Shown: in pieces, positions 24,992 through 32,703 of the stretch
Position numbering within the stretch: the stretch's first letter is position 1
How the letters are laid out: each line of letters starts with the position of its first letter
Assembly (NCBI RefSeq): GCF_000758665.1
Contig: NZ_CP009285.1
Location: 3,658,001-3,722,000 of the forward strand
Origin: Paenibacillus borealis
GTDB lineage: Bacteria > Bacillota > Bacilli > Paenibacillales > Paenibacillaceae
DNA: 64,000 nt
Direction of reading: 5' to 3'
Position numbers and translations under genes: made by a program
Notes under the pieces: generated by a model
Told to the model about the DNA's origin: nothing
The model's database searches: none
Seen by the model: the letters and a program-made list of their open reading frames with translations, nothing else

Positions 24992-25666
24992 TTAGCGCAG
25001 TCTCGCGAAGTAGCTGCGCAGTGCCCAGCCGCGTTCCTGGCGTTTCTTGTATTTGGGTAATGAACGGTACACTGCAAGCGATTCGGTAAAAGCCCGTTTG
25101 GCCTCTTCCGTGCGGCCCAGTGCCTTGAACATGGAACCCGCCAGATAATAAGCTTCACTGGAGGAGGTCTGAATCTCCTGAAATTGGCTCACATAATAGA
25201 GCGCCTTGTCATGGTCTGCATGCCTGAAGGTCTCGGCGAGACGAAGGTAGGGCTGCCCGTATTGGGCTCTGCGGTTGATTTCAAGGCCTTTGAGCATTTG
25301 GGCTTCTCCTTCAGGAAGAATGCCCAGCTTCAGGTTAGCATACCCGAGCTCCACCCAATACTCAGCTGAGGTCTCATAGCGGTCAGCGATTTCGGTCAGA
25401 AGCTCTTTGGACTCGCTGTAGCGTTTGCGCTCTGTCAGCAGCCGGGCCAGATCGAACTTGGCGGATACATCATTCGGGTTCAGAGCAATCGTCGTCCGCA
25501 GCTTGGAAATCTGGCGTCTGCGGCGGAAAGGCTTGGTAAGACTGGGGAATATGCCGACATAACGGCGGTCCAGGAAGTACAGGATGGCGAGCAGAATGAT
25601 CAGGGCCAGAAAAGGATTACCCACCAGCTGGGACAGCAGCAGATAGCCGAAAAAAAGTTTAAACAT
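24992..25666 (-). CDS. Membrane-anchored TPR protein
   Basis: The 224-residue protein starts with one or two hydrophobic segments (about residues 5-32) and a basic stretch (FRRRRQISK). Four or so tetratricopeptide repeats follow: NDVSAKFDLARLLTERKRYSESKELL, AEYWVELGYANLKLGILPEGEAQML and SSEAYYLAGSMFKALGRTEEAKRAF. TPRs mediate protein-protein contacts, probably here on the cytoplasmic side. There is no enzymatic domain, and partners are unknown. GGAGGGAATTC precedes the ATG. It is a single gene. Confidence 0.75.
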   Translation of the reverse strand: MFKLFFGYLLLSQLVGNPFLALIILLAILYFLDRRYVGIFPSLTKPFRRRRQISKLRTTIALNPNDVSAKFDLARLLTERKRYSESKELLTEIADRYETSAEYWVELGYANLKLGILPEGEAQMLKGLEINRRAQYGQPYLRLAETFRHADHDKALYYVSQFQEIQTSSSEAYYLAGSMFKALGRTEEAKRAFTESLAVYRSLPKYKKRQERGWALRSYFARLR

Positions 25667-25905
25667 GAATTCCCTCCGTTATGATGTGTTCGTTGAGCAT
25701 CCTGCAACAGCTAGAGCAGTATGGCAGGGCAATTATACCATATCATCCTTTTATAGGGCCATGGCGTATTATGCAATTTGGTTCCGGCATTACAATTGAC
25801 AGTCCGTAAGGGAAGACTTAAGCTTTGTGTACAGTTATATTGTCTCATAGCTATTTAAGCTCTTACATATTGTATTCAATTAATTCTCTGAGAGAAGGAT
25901 GAAAT

Positions 25906-26907
25906 ATGGAGACAACGGCAAGCAAGGTCAATTTACGCCCGCTGGGGCAATCAGATTTATCTGTATCGGCGCTTGGACTCGGCTGCTGGCAGTTCAGCAG
26001 GGGAAGCGGCATTGTAGGCCGCTATTGGAGTAATCTTACGGATACGGATATTCTGGAGATCGTGAAGATCAGCCTGGAAGGCGGCATGAACTGGGTGGAT
26101 ACGGCAGAAATCTACGGAGGGGGCAAATCCGAAGAGGCGCTGGCTCATGTATTGGATCAGCTCCGGAAGGAAGGCAGTCCGCATGCCGCACCGCTGATTG
26201 CCACCAAGTGGTGGCCGCTGCTGCGCACAGCCGGATCGATCCCCGCAACGATTGATCAGCGTATCGCCTGTCTGGGCGGAAGAGGAATTGATCTGTATCA
26301 GATTCACCAGCCGTTCTCCTTATCCTCCATTGCCAGCGAGATGAAGGCCATGGCGGGACTTGTGGAGGCTGGCAAAATCCGTTATGTAGGCGTGAGCAAC
26401 TATTCGGCCAAGCAGATGGTAGAGGCACACCGGCTGTTGAAAACCTACGGGCTCCCGCTGGTATCCAACCAGGTCAAATACAATCTGCTGCACCGCAATA
26501 TCGATCAGAACGGGACGCTGGCTGCTGCCAAGGAGCTGGGGATTTCCATTATCGCCTACTCTCCGCTCCAGCAGGGGATCCTGACCGGACGCTTCCACAA
26601 TGATCCGTCACAGATTGCCGCAGTCTCCCGGATACGGCGGATGCAATCGGGTCTGGACGGTGCCAGCCTGGCCCGCAGCAAACCGCTGATTGATTCTCTG
26701 GCTAAACTGGCAGAGAAATATAAGGCAACACCGGGCCAGGTTGCACTTAACTGGCTGATTCACTATCATGGCGACACCGTAGTCGCCATTCCTGGAGCCT
26801 CTAAAGCCCGCCATGCCCGGGAGAATATTGGCGCCATGACCTTCCGGCTGAACCCGGAGGAGCTGGAGCTGCTGAATGAAGCTTCCTGGGCAGCACTGAA
26901 GAAATAA
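25906..26907 (+). CDS. Aldo/keto reductase
   Basis: The 333-residue protein carries the AKR catalytic tetrad: WVDTAEIYGGGKSE (Asp and Tyr), IATKWW (Lys) and DLYQIHQP (His). The barrel strands GKIRYVGVSNYS and IIAYSPLQQGILTG and the NADPH-binding IPGASKARHARENIGAM also fit. It should reduce carbonyl compounds with NADPH in the cytoplasm; the substrate is unknown. GAGAGAAGGATGAAAT precedes the ATG. It is a single gene ending at a strong terminator. Confidence 0.85.
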   Translation: METTASKVNLRPLGQSDLSVSALGLGCWQFSRGSGIVGRYWSNLTDTDILEIVKISLEGGMNWVDTAEIYGGGKSEEALAHVLDQLRKEGSPHAAPLIATKWWPLLRTAGSIPATIDQRIACLGGRGIDLYQIHQPFSLSSIASEMKAMAGLVEAGKIRYVGVSNYSAKQMVEAHRLLKTYGLPLVSNQVKYNLLHRNIDQNGTLAAAKELGISIIAYSPLQQGILTGRFHNDPSQIAAVSRIRRMQSGLDGASLARSKPLIDSLAKLAEKYKATPGQVALNWLIHYHGDTVVAIPGASKARHARENIGAMTFRLNPEELELLNEASWAALKK

Positions 26908-26932
26908 ACGGAAATTGCGCGTTTGCACATTG

Positions 26933-26970
26933 CCTCCGGCCGGATTAGCGGCCTGGAGGTTATTTTTTTT
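26933..26970 (+). terminator. Rho-independent terminator of the aldo/keto reductase gene
   Basis: CCTCC-GGCC and GGCC-T-GGAGG form a stem with one bulge, followed by a run of eight T. Confidence 0.8.
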
Positions 26971-27083
26971 ACTTTAATTGAGAAATAAATGTTTAGGACT
27001 GGAAAGAGCGGGTTATATAAGGGATAAGATATTTCGCACTCACGCAAACAAAGGTGAAGATTATAGAAGGAGGTTGAACTTCA

Positions 27084-27242
27084 ATGAGTATGAGCGTACA
27101 TAATCTTATGGCTTTTAATCATCAGTTTTTTAGACCTCAGCCCGTTCTTAATCCTAAGCCGCAGAAATCAGAAGACAAAGTCCAGAGCTTTCAGGAAGTT
27201 CTCAATGAGAAGCTGAGCACTTACGGCGATAAGAAGAAATGA
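27084..27242 (+). CDS. 52-residue protein of unknown function
   Basis: A short frame reads MSMSVHNLMAFNHQFF.., then a Pro/Lys-rich stretch, then SFQEVLNEKLSTYGDKKK. It has GAAGGAGG 10 nt before the ATG and a perfect strong terminator 59 bp after the stop, so it is a complete transcription unit. The C-terminal helix F-Q-E-V-L-N-E-K-L is amphipathic. I recognise no family with confidence. There is no signal peptide or membrane segment. Confidence 0.6.
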   Translation: MSMSVHNLMAFNHQFFRPQPVLNPKPQKSEDKVQSFQEVLNEKLSTYGDKKK

Positions 27243-27300
27243 ACTATAACCGTTAACCATCAGATGCAGAATATATCGCAGCAAACTATAGAACCGGCAG

Positions 27301-27341
27301 AAACAGGTGCCTTCCATCATAGGAAGGCACCTGTTTTTTTT
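27301..27341 (+). terminator. Strong terminator of the 52-residue gene
   Basis: A 15-bp perfect stem (27301-27315 with 27322-27336) is followed by a run of eight T. Confidence 0.88.
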
Positions 27342-27365
27342 GTGCAATATTTATCTGTTTAATGC

Positions 27366-28268
27366 CTATTCTCTTATATTGGCTGCCGACTGCAGACGTG
27401 CGGCAATAGCCAGGAATTCCTCTTCGGAGAATCCAGGTGCGAATTCTTCCGGTACGTCAGGTGCATCGGGAACCGGGAATCCCTTAGGCGAGCCTTCGAT
27501 GACTTCAAGCGGCTGGCCGTCCTCCGGATGCGGCCCCTTCCAGATCTGCTTAATCGCCGTGAAATCACCTTCGCTGTTCGTGTACAGCTTCGTGTGCAGT
27601 CCGCGTGATTCGTATTTGCGTGTCTCGTTGAAGGCCTTGTTGCTGAGGGAAGGGATGGGGACGAGTTTGCTTACATCAACTCCCGTAGCCATCTCCAGCG
27701 CTTTGGCATAAGCCACAACATGGACTCCACCCCGAACGAGCAGATAACCTACTACTTCACGTGCTGCCGGATGATCAGTTAATTCGTATACCTTCATCTT
27801 ATGCGCGCGGGCCCCGCATTCGAGGAAGAAGTTATGCAGCAGATCGAGAATCAGGTTCCCGCTGTTGAACACATATTCCCCGCTCCAGGGGCGGCCCATA
27901 GAGTCAAAGGGCATAGACGACTGCGCACCGCCGAGCGCAAAATAGGTATTTCGCGCATCCTTGAAAGGTTCCAGCGGAGTCTGATCAGGATCCTTATACG
28001 ATGTCGATCCGAACAGGCATTTATTGACCGCATGCGACACCAGCTCTACATGCCCCAGCTCTTCCGCAGTGATGCTCGTCACGAGGTCGTAAAAGGGCTT
28101 GAGCTTTTTTTTGCCGCGGAAATTGAAGGATTGGAACAGATAGTTGTTCAGAGTCGACATCTCGCCGAATTTACCGCCCATCAGCTCTTGAACTGCGGCC
28201 GCGGCATTCGGGTCTGGACGCTCTACTTCGGGAATCTCAATGGCAATTTCGTCAAAACGCTTGAACAT
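27366..28268 (-). CDS. Manganese catalase
   Basis: The 300-residue protein has the dimanganese four-helix bundle of non-haem catalases: GGKFGEMSTLNNYLFQSF (Glu36), ITAEELGHVELVSHAVN (E-x-x-H, about 70-73), LLHNFFLECGARAHKMKVY and VRGGVHVVAYAKALEMATG (His ligand). It should disproportionate hydrogen peroxide in the cytoplasm or spore coat, where related Bacillus proteins occur. The start at 28268 gives the family's usual MFKR beginning. A frame to 28313 would add 15 residues with no good site. Confidence 0.9.
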   Translation of the reverse strand: MFKRFDEIAIEIPEVERPDPNAAAAVQELMGGKFGEMSTLNNYLFQSFNFRGKKKLKPFYDLVTSITAEELGHVELVSHAVNKCLFGSTSYKDPDQTPLEPFKDARNTYFALGGAQSSMPFDSMGRPWSGEYVFNSGNLILDLLHNFFLECGARAHKMKVYELTDHPAAREVVGYLLVRGGVHVVAYAKALEMATGVDVSKLVPIPSLSNKAFNETRKYESRGLHTKLYTNSEGDFTAIKQIWKGPHPEDGQPLEVIEGSPKGFPVPDAPDVPEEFAPGFSEEEFLAIAARLQSAANIRE

Positions 28269-28372
28269 AGATGCACCAGCCTCACTATAGATTAATGTTG
28301 GCCTATCGGCCATTCTCCGCTCTATAGTGTCTCTATATCAGGTAATCTATACATGCGTTAAGAGCAGCGGGA

Positions 28373-28678
28373 CTAACGTCCGCCCCGCACATGTTTGGAT
28401 TTACGAAGCTTAGGTTCGGAACCGGGCGGCTGTCTGGAGATCCATTTGAGATACGCGGCAATTTGTGAATCGCGCCTTAAGTTGTCCAGCGTGGTCAGGT
28501 CAAGAAGAACCAGATCGCTGTTGGTATACAGGGCATGAATCTGCCGGTGGCAAGCCTTGCAGAGAAGTGCGGTGGGCAGCAGCGCTCCGCCTTTCTCACG
28601 GGGAGTCAGATGGTGGACGGTGGTTGCGAGAGGGGAACGGCCGCATAGCTCACACTTGCCCAAGGCTTGTTCTTTCAT
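28373..28678 (-). CDS. Small HNH-fold protein
   Basis: The 101-residue protein is a compact HNH domain: zinc ligands C9-x2-C12 and C40-x2-C43, with VHHLTPREKGG (His22/His23) and CHRQIHALY (His44, His48). HNH domains cut or nick DNA, but small chromosomal versions like this are mostly uncharacterised. The tail is basic (KLRKSKHVRGGR). It begins 3 bp after the stop of the gene at 28682, so the two form an operon. Confidence 0.8.
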   Translation of the reverse strand: MKEQALGKCELCGRSPLATTVHHLTPREKGGALLPTALLCKACHRQIHALYTNSDLVLLDLTTLDNLRRDSQIAAYLKWISRQPPGSEPKLRKSKHVRGGR

Positions 28679-28681
28679 AGG

Positions 28682-28894
28682 CTAGGGCCGGACTTCGAAG
28701 AATTCGCAGCGGCTGCGCGAATAATAGGTTAAATCGCTGACCCGGGACTGGATGACGACATCCGAGTCTGTGAAGCGGACTACCGTCGCTCCGGAATTCA
28801 CCAGATGGTCATCCTGGAATACCCGGACGGGCAGCTTGCGGTCAATCGCTTCCTGCAGATCGCTGTCGGTCAGCAAAGGACGGTTGATGGGCAT
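28682..28894 (-). CDS. 70-residue protein of unknown function
   Basis: The protein (MPINRPLLTDSDLQEAIDRK.. then a beta-rich middle, ending RSRCEFFEVRP) alternates short strands and a helix, with no known motif. It could be a small beta-barrel of RNA/DNA-binding type (SFTDSDVVIQSRV-like strands), but that is a guess. The start at 28894 is set by AAGGAGA 8 nt upstream. It is the first gene of a two-gene operon with the HNH protein. Confidence 0.65.
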   Translation of the reverse strand: MPINRPLLTDSDLQEAIDRKLPVRVFQDDHLVNSGATVVRFTDSDVVIQSRVSDLTYYSRSRCEFFEVRP

Positions 28895-28985
28895 GGAATA
28901 TTTCTCCTTTATATCGGGATAACTGCTGTACAGCAAATACAATTAGTATACCTGGGTCCAGGCTTCAAATCCACTTCGGCAGCTT

Positions 28986-29114
28986 CAGTCACCGGATTTC
29001 CACCGCGAACAGCGGATGAGATGAAGAAATCTGGGGGCGGGCAGCGGCCGGAAGTCCAAATGTTCACCGCAGTGACGATGAAGCTTCAAGTTCAAACTTA
29101 AGTGCGTCTTATAT
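28986..29114. repeat. Truncated copy of the MITE-like intergenic repeat
   Basis: This 129-bp stretch matches 42681-42811 almost base for base (shared CAGTCACCGGATTTC, GGGCAGCGGCCGGAAGTC, CAAATGTTCACCGCAGTGAC and AGTGCGTCTTATAT). It keeps the right terminal inverted repeat but lacks the left ~100 bp. It fills much of the 330-bp gap before the sugar-binding protein gene. No gene is seen in the gap. Confidence 0.7.
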
Positions 29115-29223
29115 GAATCATAAATATTTCCACCATAAACCGGGAGTTTGCCTCCTCAAAAAAAATATCAGCCTACTGTACACTAAATCTTGTAAGAGAA
29201 ACCTTTGAGAGGGGTACAGAGGA

Positions 29224-30585
29224 ATGAAAAAAGTAAAAAACCTGGCGCTGACGCTGGTTTCCATCATGCTCATGAGTTCGCTTGCAGCATGCGGAGGAAA
29301 CAACAACGGCGGCAACAAGGCTGCAGAAGGAAATACAGGTAACAACGCAGCAAGCACAAATGCACCGGCAACTGAAGGGGCTAATACAGAGCCTGCAGAG
29401 AAGGTAGAGCTGTCCTTCTGGACACTGGGCAACGTGAACTATGAAGAGCTGGCAACTGAATACACTAAGGAACACCCGAATGTAACCATCAAGGTACAGA
29501 ACACCGGTGACCAGACGGCCCACCACAACAACCTGACAACAGCCTTGTCGGCCGGTTCGGGAGCACCTGATATTTTCCAACTTGAAATCGGTTTCATGGA
29601 ACGTTTCCTGGGCGCACAGGACAAATTCTACAACCTGAACGATCTGGGTGCCAAAGACATTCAAGCCAACTATCTGGACTGGAAATGGAAACAGGCCTCT
29701 TCGATTGACGGCAGCTTCCAGCTTGGACTTCCGACAGATATCGGACCAACTGTAGTCTACTACCGTACCGATCTGGCTGAGGCAGCCGGCCTGCCAAGCG
29801 ATCCTGAAGGATTCAGCGCAGCGATCGATACCTGGGATAAATTTGCTACTGTAGCCAAAGCCTTCAAAGAAAAAACCGGCAAGTACTTCTCCGATCTGAC
29901 GGATCTCACGTACAATGCGCTGCGTGACCAGTCTGCTGACGAAATCTACTTCAGCAAGGCGGACGGCACCTTCATCGGTGACACTAATCCGCAAGTGAAG
30001 AAAGCATATGACTTTACTGTAAAAGGCATTCAAGAGGGCTGGATCAGCAATGTTATGCTCTGGTCGCCTGAATGGGGCCAAGGCATGAACGACGGTTCGT
30101 TCGCAGTGGTTATGGGCCCGGCATGGATGGCTGGTAACATCAAGAGCAACGCACCTGATTCCTCCGGCAAATGGAAAATTGCCCAGCTTCCTGAAGGCGC
30201 CGGCAACTGGGGCGGTTCATTCATCACCCTTCCTAAGGAAGGCAAGCATCCGAAAGAAGCTTATGATTTCATCCAATGGCTTGTTAACAAAGACAACCAG
30301 CTGGAATCCTTCAAGACCAAGGGCCTGATGCCTTCTATCCCTGCACTGTATGAAGATCCTGCATTCGTAGACTTCAAGGATGACTTCTTCGGCGGTCAGC
30401 AGACGGCAGTTGAATTCGGTAAAGCGGCTAACCGCGTAAAACCGGTATATTATGGACCGCTGCATGACCAGACGGATACCTTCTTCAAGAATGCGCTCAA
30501 GAACGTACTTGAGAAGAAAGCTGATCCGGCAAAAGAGTGGGAAGATGCTGTAAAGCAGTCGAAAACTCTTGCAGAGCGCGGCTAA
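29224..30585 (+). CDS. Carbohydrate ABC transporter substrate-binding lipoprotein
   Basis: The 453-residue protein has a lipoprotein signal peptide with lipobox SLAAC (Cys23). A Gly/Asn/Ala-rich linker and a family-1 solute-binding fold follow: SFWTLGNVNYEELATEYTKEHPNVTIKVQNTG, GAPDIFQLEIGF and WNGKW-like GKWKIAQLPEGAGNWGGSFITLPKEGKHPKEAYDFIQWL. It captures a sugar or oligosaccharide outside the cell; the substrate is unknown. It is the first gene of the 29-37 kb transport/sensor operon. A 220-bp spacer with stem-loops separates it from the permease genes, as is common when a binding protein is made in excess. Confidence 0.9.
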   Translation: MKKVKNLALTLVSIMLMSSLAACGGNNNGGNKAAEGNTGNNAASTNAPATEGANTEPAEKVELSFWTLGNVNYEELATEYTKEHPNVTIKVQNTGDQTAHHNNLTTALSAGSGAPDIFQLEIGFMERFLGAQDKFYNLNDLGAKDIQANYLDWKWKQASSIDGSFQLGLPTDIGPTVVYYRTDLAEAAGLPSDPEGFSAAIDTWDKFATVAKAFKEKTGKYFSDLTDLTYNALRDQSADEIYFSKADGTFIGDTNPQVKKAYDFTVKGIQEGWISNVMLWSPEWGQGMNDGSFAVVMGPAWMAGNIKSNAPDSSGKWKIAQLPEGAGNWGGSFITLPKEGKHPKEAYDFIQWLVNKDNQLESFKTKGLMPSIPALYEDPAFVDFKDDFFGGQQTAVEFGKAANRVKPVYYGPLHDQTDTFFKNALKNVLEKKADPAKEWEDAVKQSKTLAERG

Positions 30586-30614
30586 ATTCTTACTGCAGTT
30601 AAACTTAGTCTAAT

Positions 30615-30679
30615 GAGGAAGCCGATTCCTCTAAAGTCCGGATTCATGGAGAGCTTCATCCTCTGTGAGTCCGGATTTA
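30615..30679 (+). promoter_or_regulatory. Intercistronic stem-loops after the binding-protein gene
   Basis: A small GAGGAA-GCCGA-TTCCTC hairpin (30615-30631) and a larger 13-14-bp stem (30633-30646 with 30666-30679, built around TCCGGA) lie 30 bp after the stop codon. There is no strong T-run, so partial termination or mRNA protection is likelier than a full stop. Confidence 0.5.
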
Positions 30680-30682
30680 TAG

Positions 30683-30780
30683 AATATAGGAAAGTATATT
30701 ATCACGCTGTACTTTATCCTTCTATTCCCCGCTGAAACGGATACCGTCCTAGAGAGGGCGGCATAGCCGTTTCTGCTTGC
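30683..30780 (+). repeat. Dispersed ~100-bp element with nested hairpin (copy 1)
   Basis: It shares TCCTTCTATT, CTGAAACGG, CCGTCCT, GGCAT and CCGTTTC in the same order with 52629-52730. GAAACGG pairs with CCGTTTC, and inside it CCGTCCT pairs with AGGGCGG (one G-T pair). It lies upstream of the permease gene in the same direction. Confidence 0.6.
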
Positions 30781-30805
30781 GTTACGAATTCACTGGAGGT
30801 GTGAC

Positions 30806-31759
30806 ATGGCTGAGCCCGTATTAGCGAGTCCGCATGCCGAGAGCAAACGTCCTTTTTTGACCGAACAAAGACGGAGCCGCTTCACTGCGTATACATTTAT
30901 TTCACCGTTCTTTATTCTGTTCTCGATATTCGGACTGTATCCGATCTTCTTCACATTCTATTTATCGTTCTTCAAGTGGGATGCACTGGGTCCCATGAAA
31001 TACGTGGGCTTCAAAAACTACGATCTGATTACCAGCGATCCGACCTTCTGGATCTCATTCAGCAACACGCTGATCATGGGTCTGATGGGTACCGTGCCGC
31101 AGGTGTTCCTGGCGCTGCTTCTGGCTGTGCTGCTGCATTCAGGCATGACCCGGTTCAAAAAGACTTTCCGCATTCTCTATTTCATGCCGAATATCACTTC
31201 CATCGTGGCTGTTACGCTCGTATTCAGCACCCTGTTCGGCAACAACGGGATGATCAATTGGCTGCTTAACGGAATCGGTGTAGAGAGCATGGCCTTCAAC
31301 TCCGGCTGGTGGGGAGTCAAAATCGCCATTTCAACGATGGTGATGTGGCGCTGGACGGGCTATAACGCGATTCTGTTCCTCTCCGGACTGCAGAGTATTC
31401 CGATGGATCTGTATGAATCGGCCCGGATCGACGGGGCTAACCGCAGACAGCAGCTGTTCTCCATTACCTTGCCGCTGCTCAAGCCGTTTATTATTTTCGT
31501 AACCCTGCAATCGACGATTGGTGCCCTGCAGCTCTTCACAGAGCCGTATGTCTTCCTCGGCCAATCCGGAACCGGATCTACCCGGCAGGAAGGGATTACG
31601 ATGGTTACCTATTTGTATAGCGAAGCATTCCGCAACGGATTCTTCGGTACAGCGGCGGCTACAGCAGTTCTGCTGTTCCTCGTTACGATTCTGTTCTCTG
31701 TTCTGAACATGCTGATTTCCAGAAGCGGCAGCAGAGAGACTGGAGGGAAAAAAGCGTGA
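30806..31759 (+). CDS. Carbohydrate ABC transporter permease 1 (MalF-like)
   Basis: The 317-residue protein has six membrane segments and the inner-membrane permease loop DLYESARIDGANRRQQLFSITLPLLKP (EAA motif), which contacts the ATPase. FTLYPIFFTFYLSFFKWD-like first segments are typical of CUT1 sugar systems. It works with the next permease and the binding protein at 29224. No ATPase gene is present; Bacillales often share one MsmX-type ATPase among such systems. GGAGGTGTGAC precedes the ATG. Confidence 0.9.
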   Translation: MAEPVLASPHAESKRPFLTEQRRSRFTAYTFISPFFILFSIFGLYPIFFTFYLSFFKWDALGPMKYVGFKNYDLITSDPTFWISFSNTLIMGLMGTVPQVFLALLLAVLLHSGMTRFKKTFRILYFMPNITSIVAVTLVFSTLFGNNGMINWLLNGIGVESMAFNSGWWGVKIAISTMVMWRWTGYNAILFLSGLQSIPMDLYESARIDGANRRQQLFSITLPLLKPFIIFVTLQSTIGALQLFTEPYVFLGQSGTGSTRQEGITMVTYLYSEAFRNGFFGTAAATAVLLFLVTILFSVLNMLISRSGSRETGGKKA

Positions 31760-32619
31760 GCACACTTCGTATGTTTAGAAAAAAACCGGATGATCTCGGC
31801 TTTTTCGGCAAGCTGGGCTTCTATTGTCTGCTGATCCTCGGGGCGCTGGTCTCTATCTTCCCGTTCTATTGGATGTTCGTCGTCGGCACGAATGATAAAG
31901 GAGCTGTCTTCCATGTACCGCCGCTATTGACGATTGGAGACCAGTTCTTCGATAACTTCAAGCGTGTGCTGGAAAAATCGGACTTCTTCCAGGCGCTCGG
32001 TAACTCGCTGTTCGTATCGTCCATGGTGACGATCTCGGTCGTGTTCTTCTGTACACTGGCCGGTTATGCGTTCGCCAAATATGAATTCCCGGGCAAAAAT
32101 ATGCTGTTTGTATTCGTAATCGCTACACTGATTGTTCCGCAGCAGCTCGGGGTATTGCCGACCTATGTTATTATGGCTAAGCTGCACTGGATTGACAGCT
32201 TCAAGGCGCTGATTGTGCCGGCGATGGTTAATGCCTTTGGGATTTTCTGGATGCGCCAGTACATATCCGCTGCAGTTCCAACCGAGCTGATTGAAGCCGG
32301 ACGGATCGACGGCGGCGGGCACTTCAGAATTTTCTGGAAAATTGCCGTGCCGGTAATTACACCTGCAATGGCTACACTGGGTATTCTCAACTTCATGACC
32401 GTATGGAATGATTTCTTCTGGCCGCTGGTGGTGCTGAAGAACAAGGAGCATTATACAATACAGATTGCTCTGCAGCAGCTGTTCACTACCCGTGACGGTC
32501 TGGATTATGGAATGATTATGTCCGCAACCTTCACGGCAACCTTGCCGCTGCTGATCGTATTCCTGCTGTTCAGCCGCTGGGTTATTGCCGGTCTGACCTC
32601 AGGTGCAATTAAGAGCTGA
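31756..32619 (+). CDS. Carbohydrate ABC transporter permease 2 (MalG-like)
   Basis: The 287-residue protein has six membrane segments and the EAA loop ELIEAGRIDGGGHFRIFWKIAVPVITPA, typical of the MalG half of CUT1 systems. It starts with GTG overlapping the previous stop by 4 bp, so the two permeases are coupled and probably form a heterodimeric channel in the membrane. Confidence 0.9.
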   Translation: MSTLRMFRKKPDDLGFFGKLGFYCLLILGALVSIFPFYWMFVVGTNDKGAVFHVPPLLTIGDQFFDNFKRVLEKSDFFQALGNSLFVSSMVTISVVFFCTLAGYAFAKYEFPGKNMLFVFVIATLIVPQQLGVLPTYVIMAKLHWIDSFKALIVPAMVNAFGIFWMRQYISAAVPTELIEAGRIDGGGHFRIFWKIAVPVITPAMATLGILNFMTVWNDFFWPLVVLKNKEHYTIQIALQQLFTTRDGLDYGMIMSATFTATLPLLIVFLLFSRWVIAGLTSGAIKS

Positions 32620-32703
32620 TGAACTGTTATTTGCTGTAACAGGAAATATAGAATGCTGTGAAGAATAATAATGGACAGAGTCAGCAGGAGGAAGGGACCA
32701 TAC

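Noticed and set aside
27301..27341. Shared terminator for the manganese catalase gene
   Set aside because: On the minus strand the hairpin is not followed by a T-run, so it serves the plus-strand small gene.
29173..30081. 302-residue open frame antisense to the sugar-binding protein gene
   Set aside because: It is a shadow of the real gene in the opposite frame, with a composition unlike a protein and no start signals.
30683..30780. Metabolite riboswitch before the permease gene
   Set aside because: The same element lies before rluF, an unrelated gene, and there is no aptamer core that I recognise.
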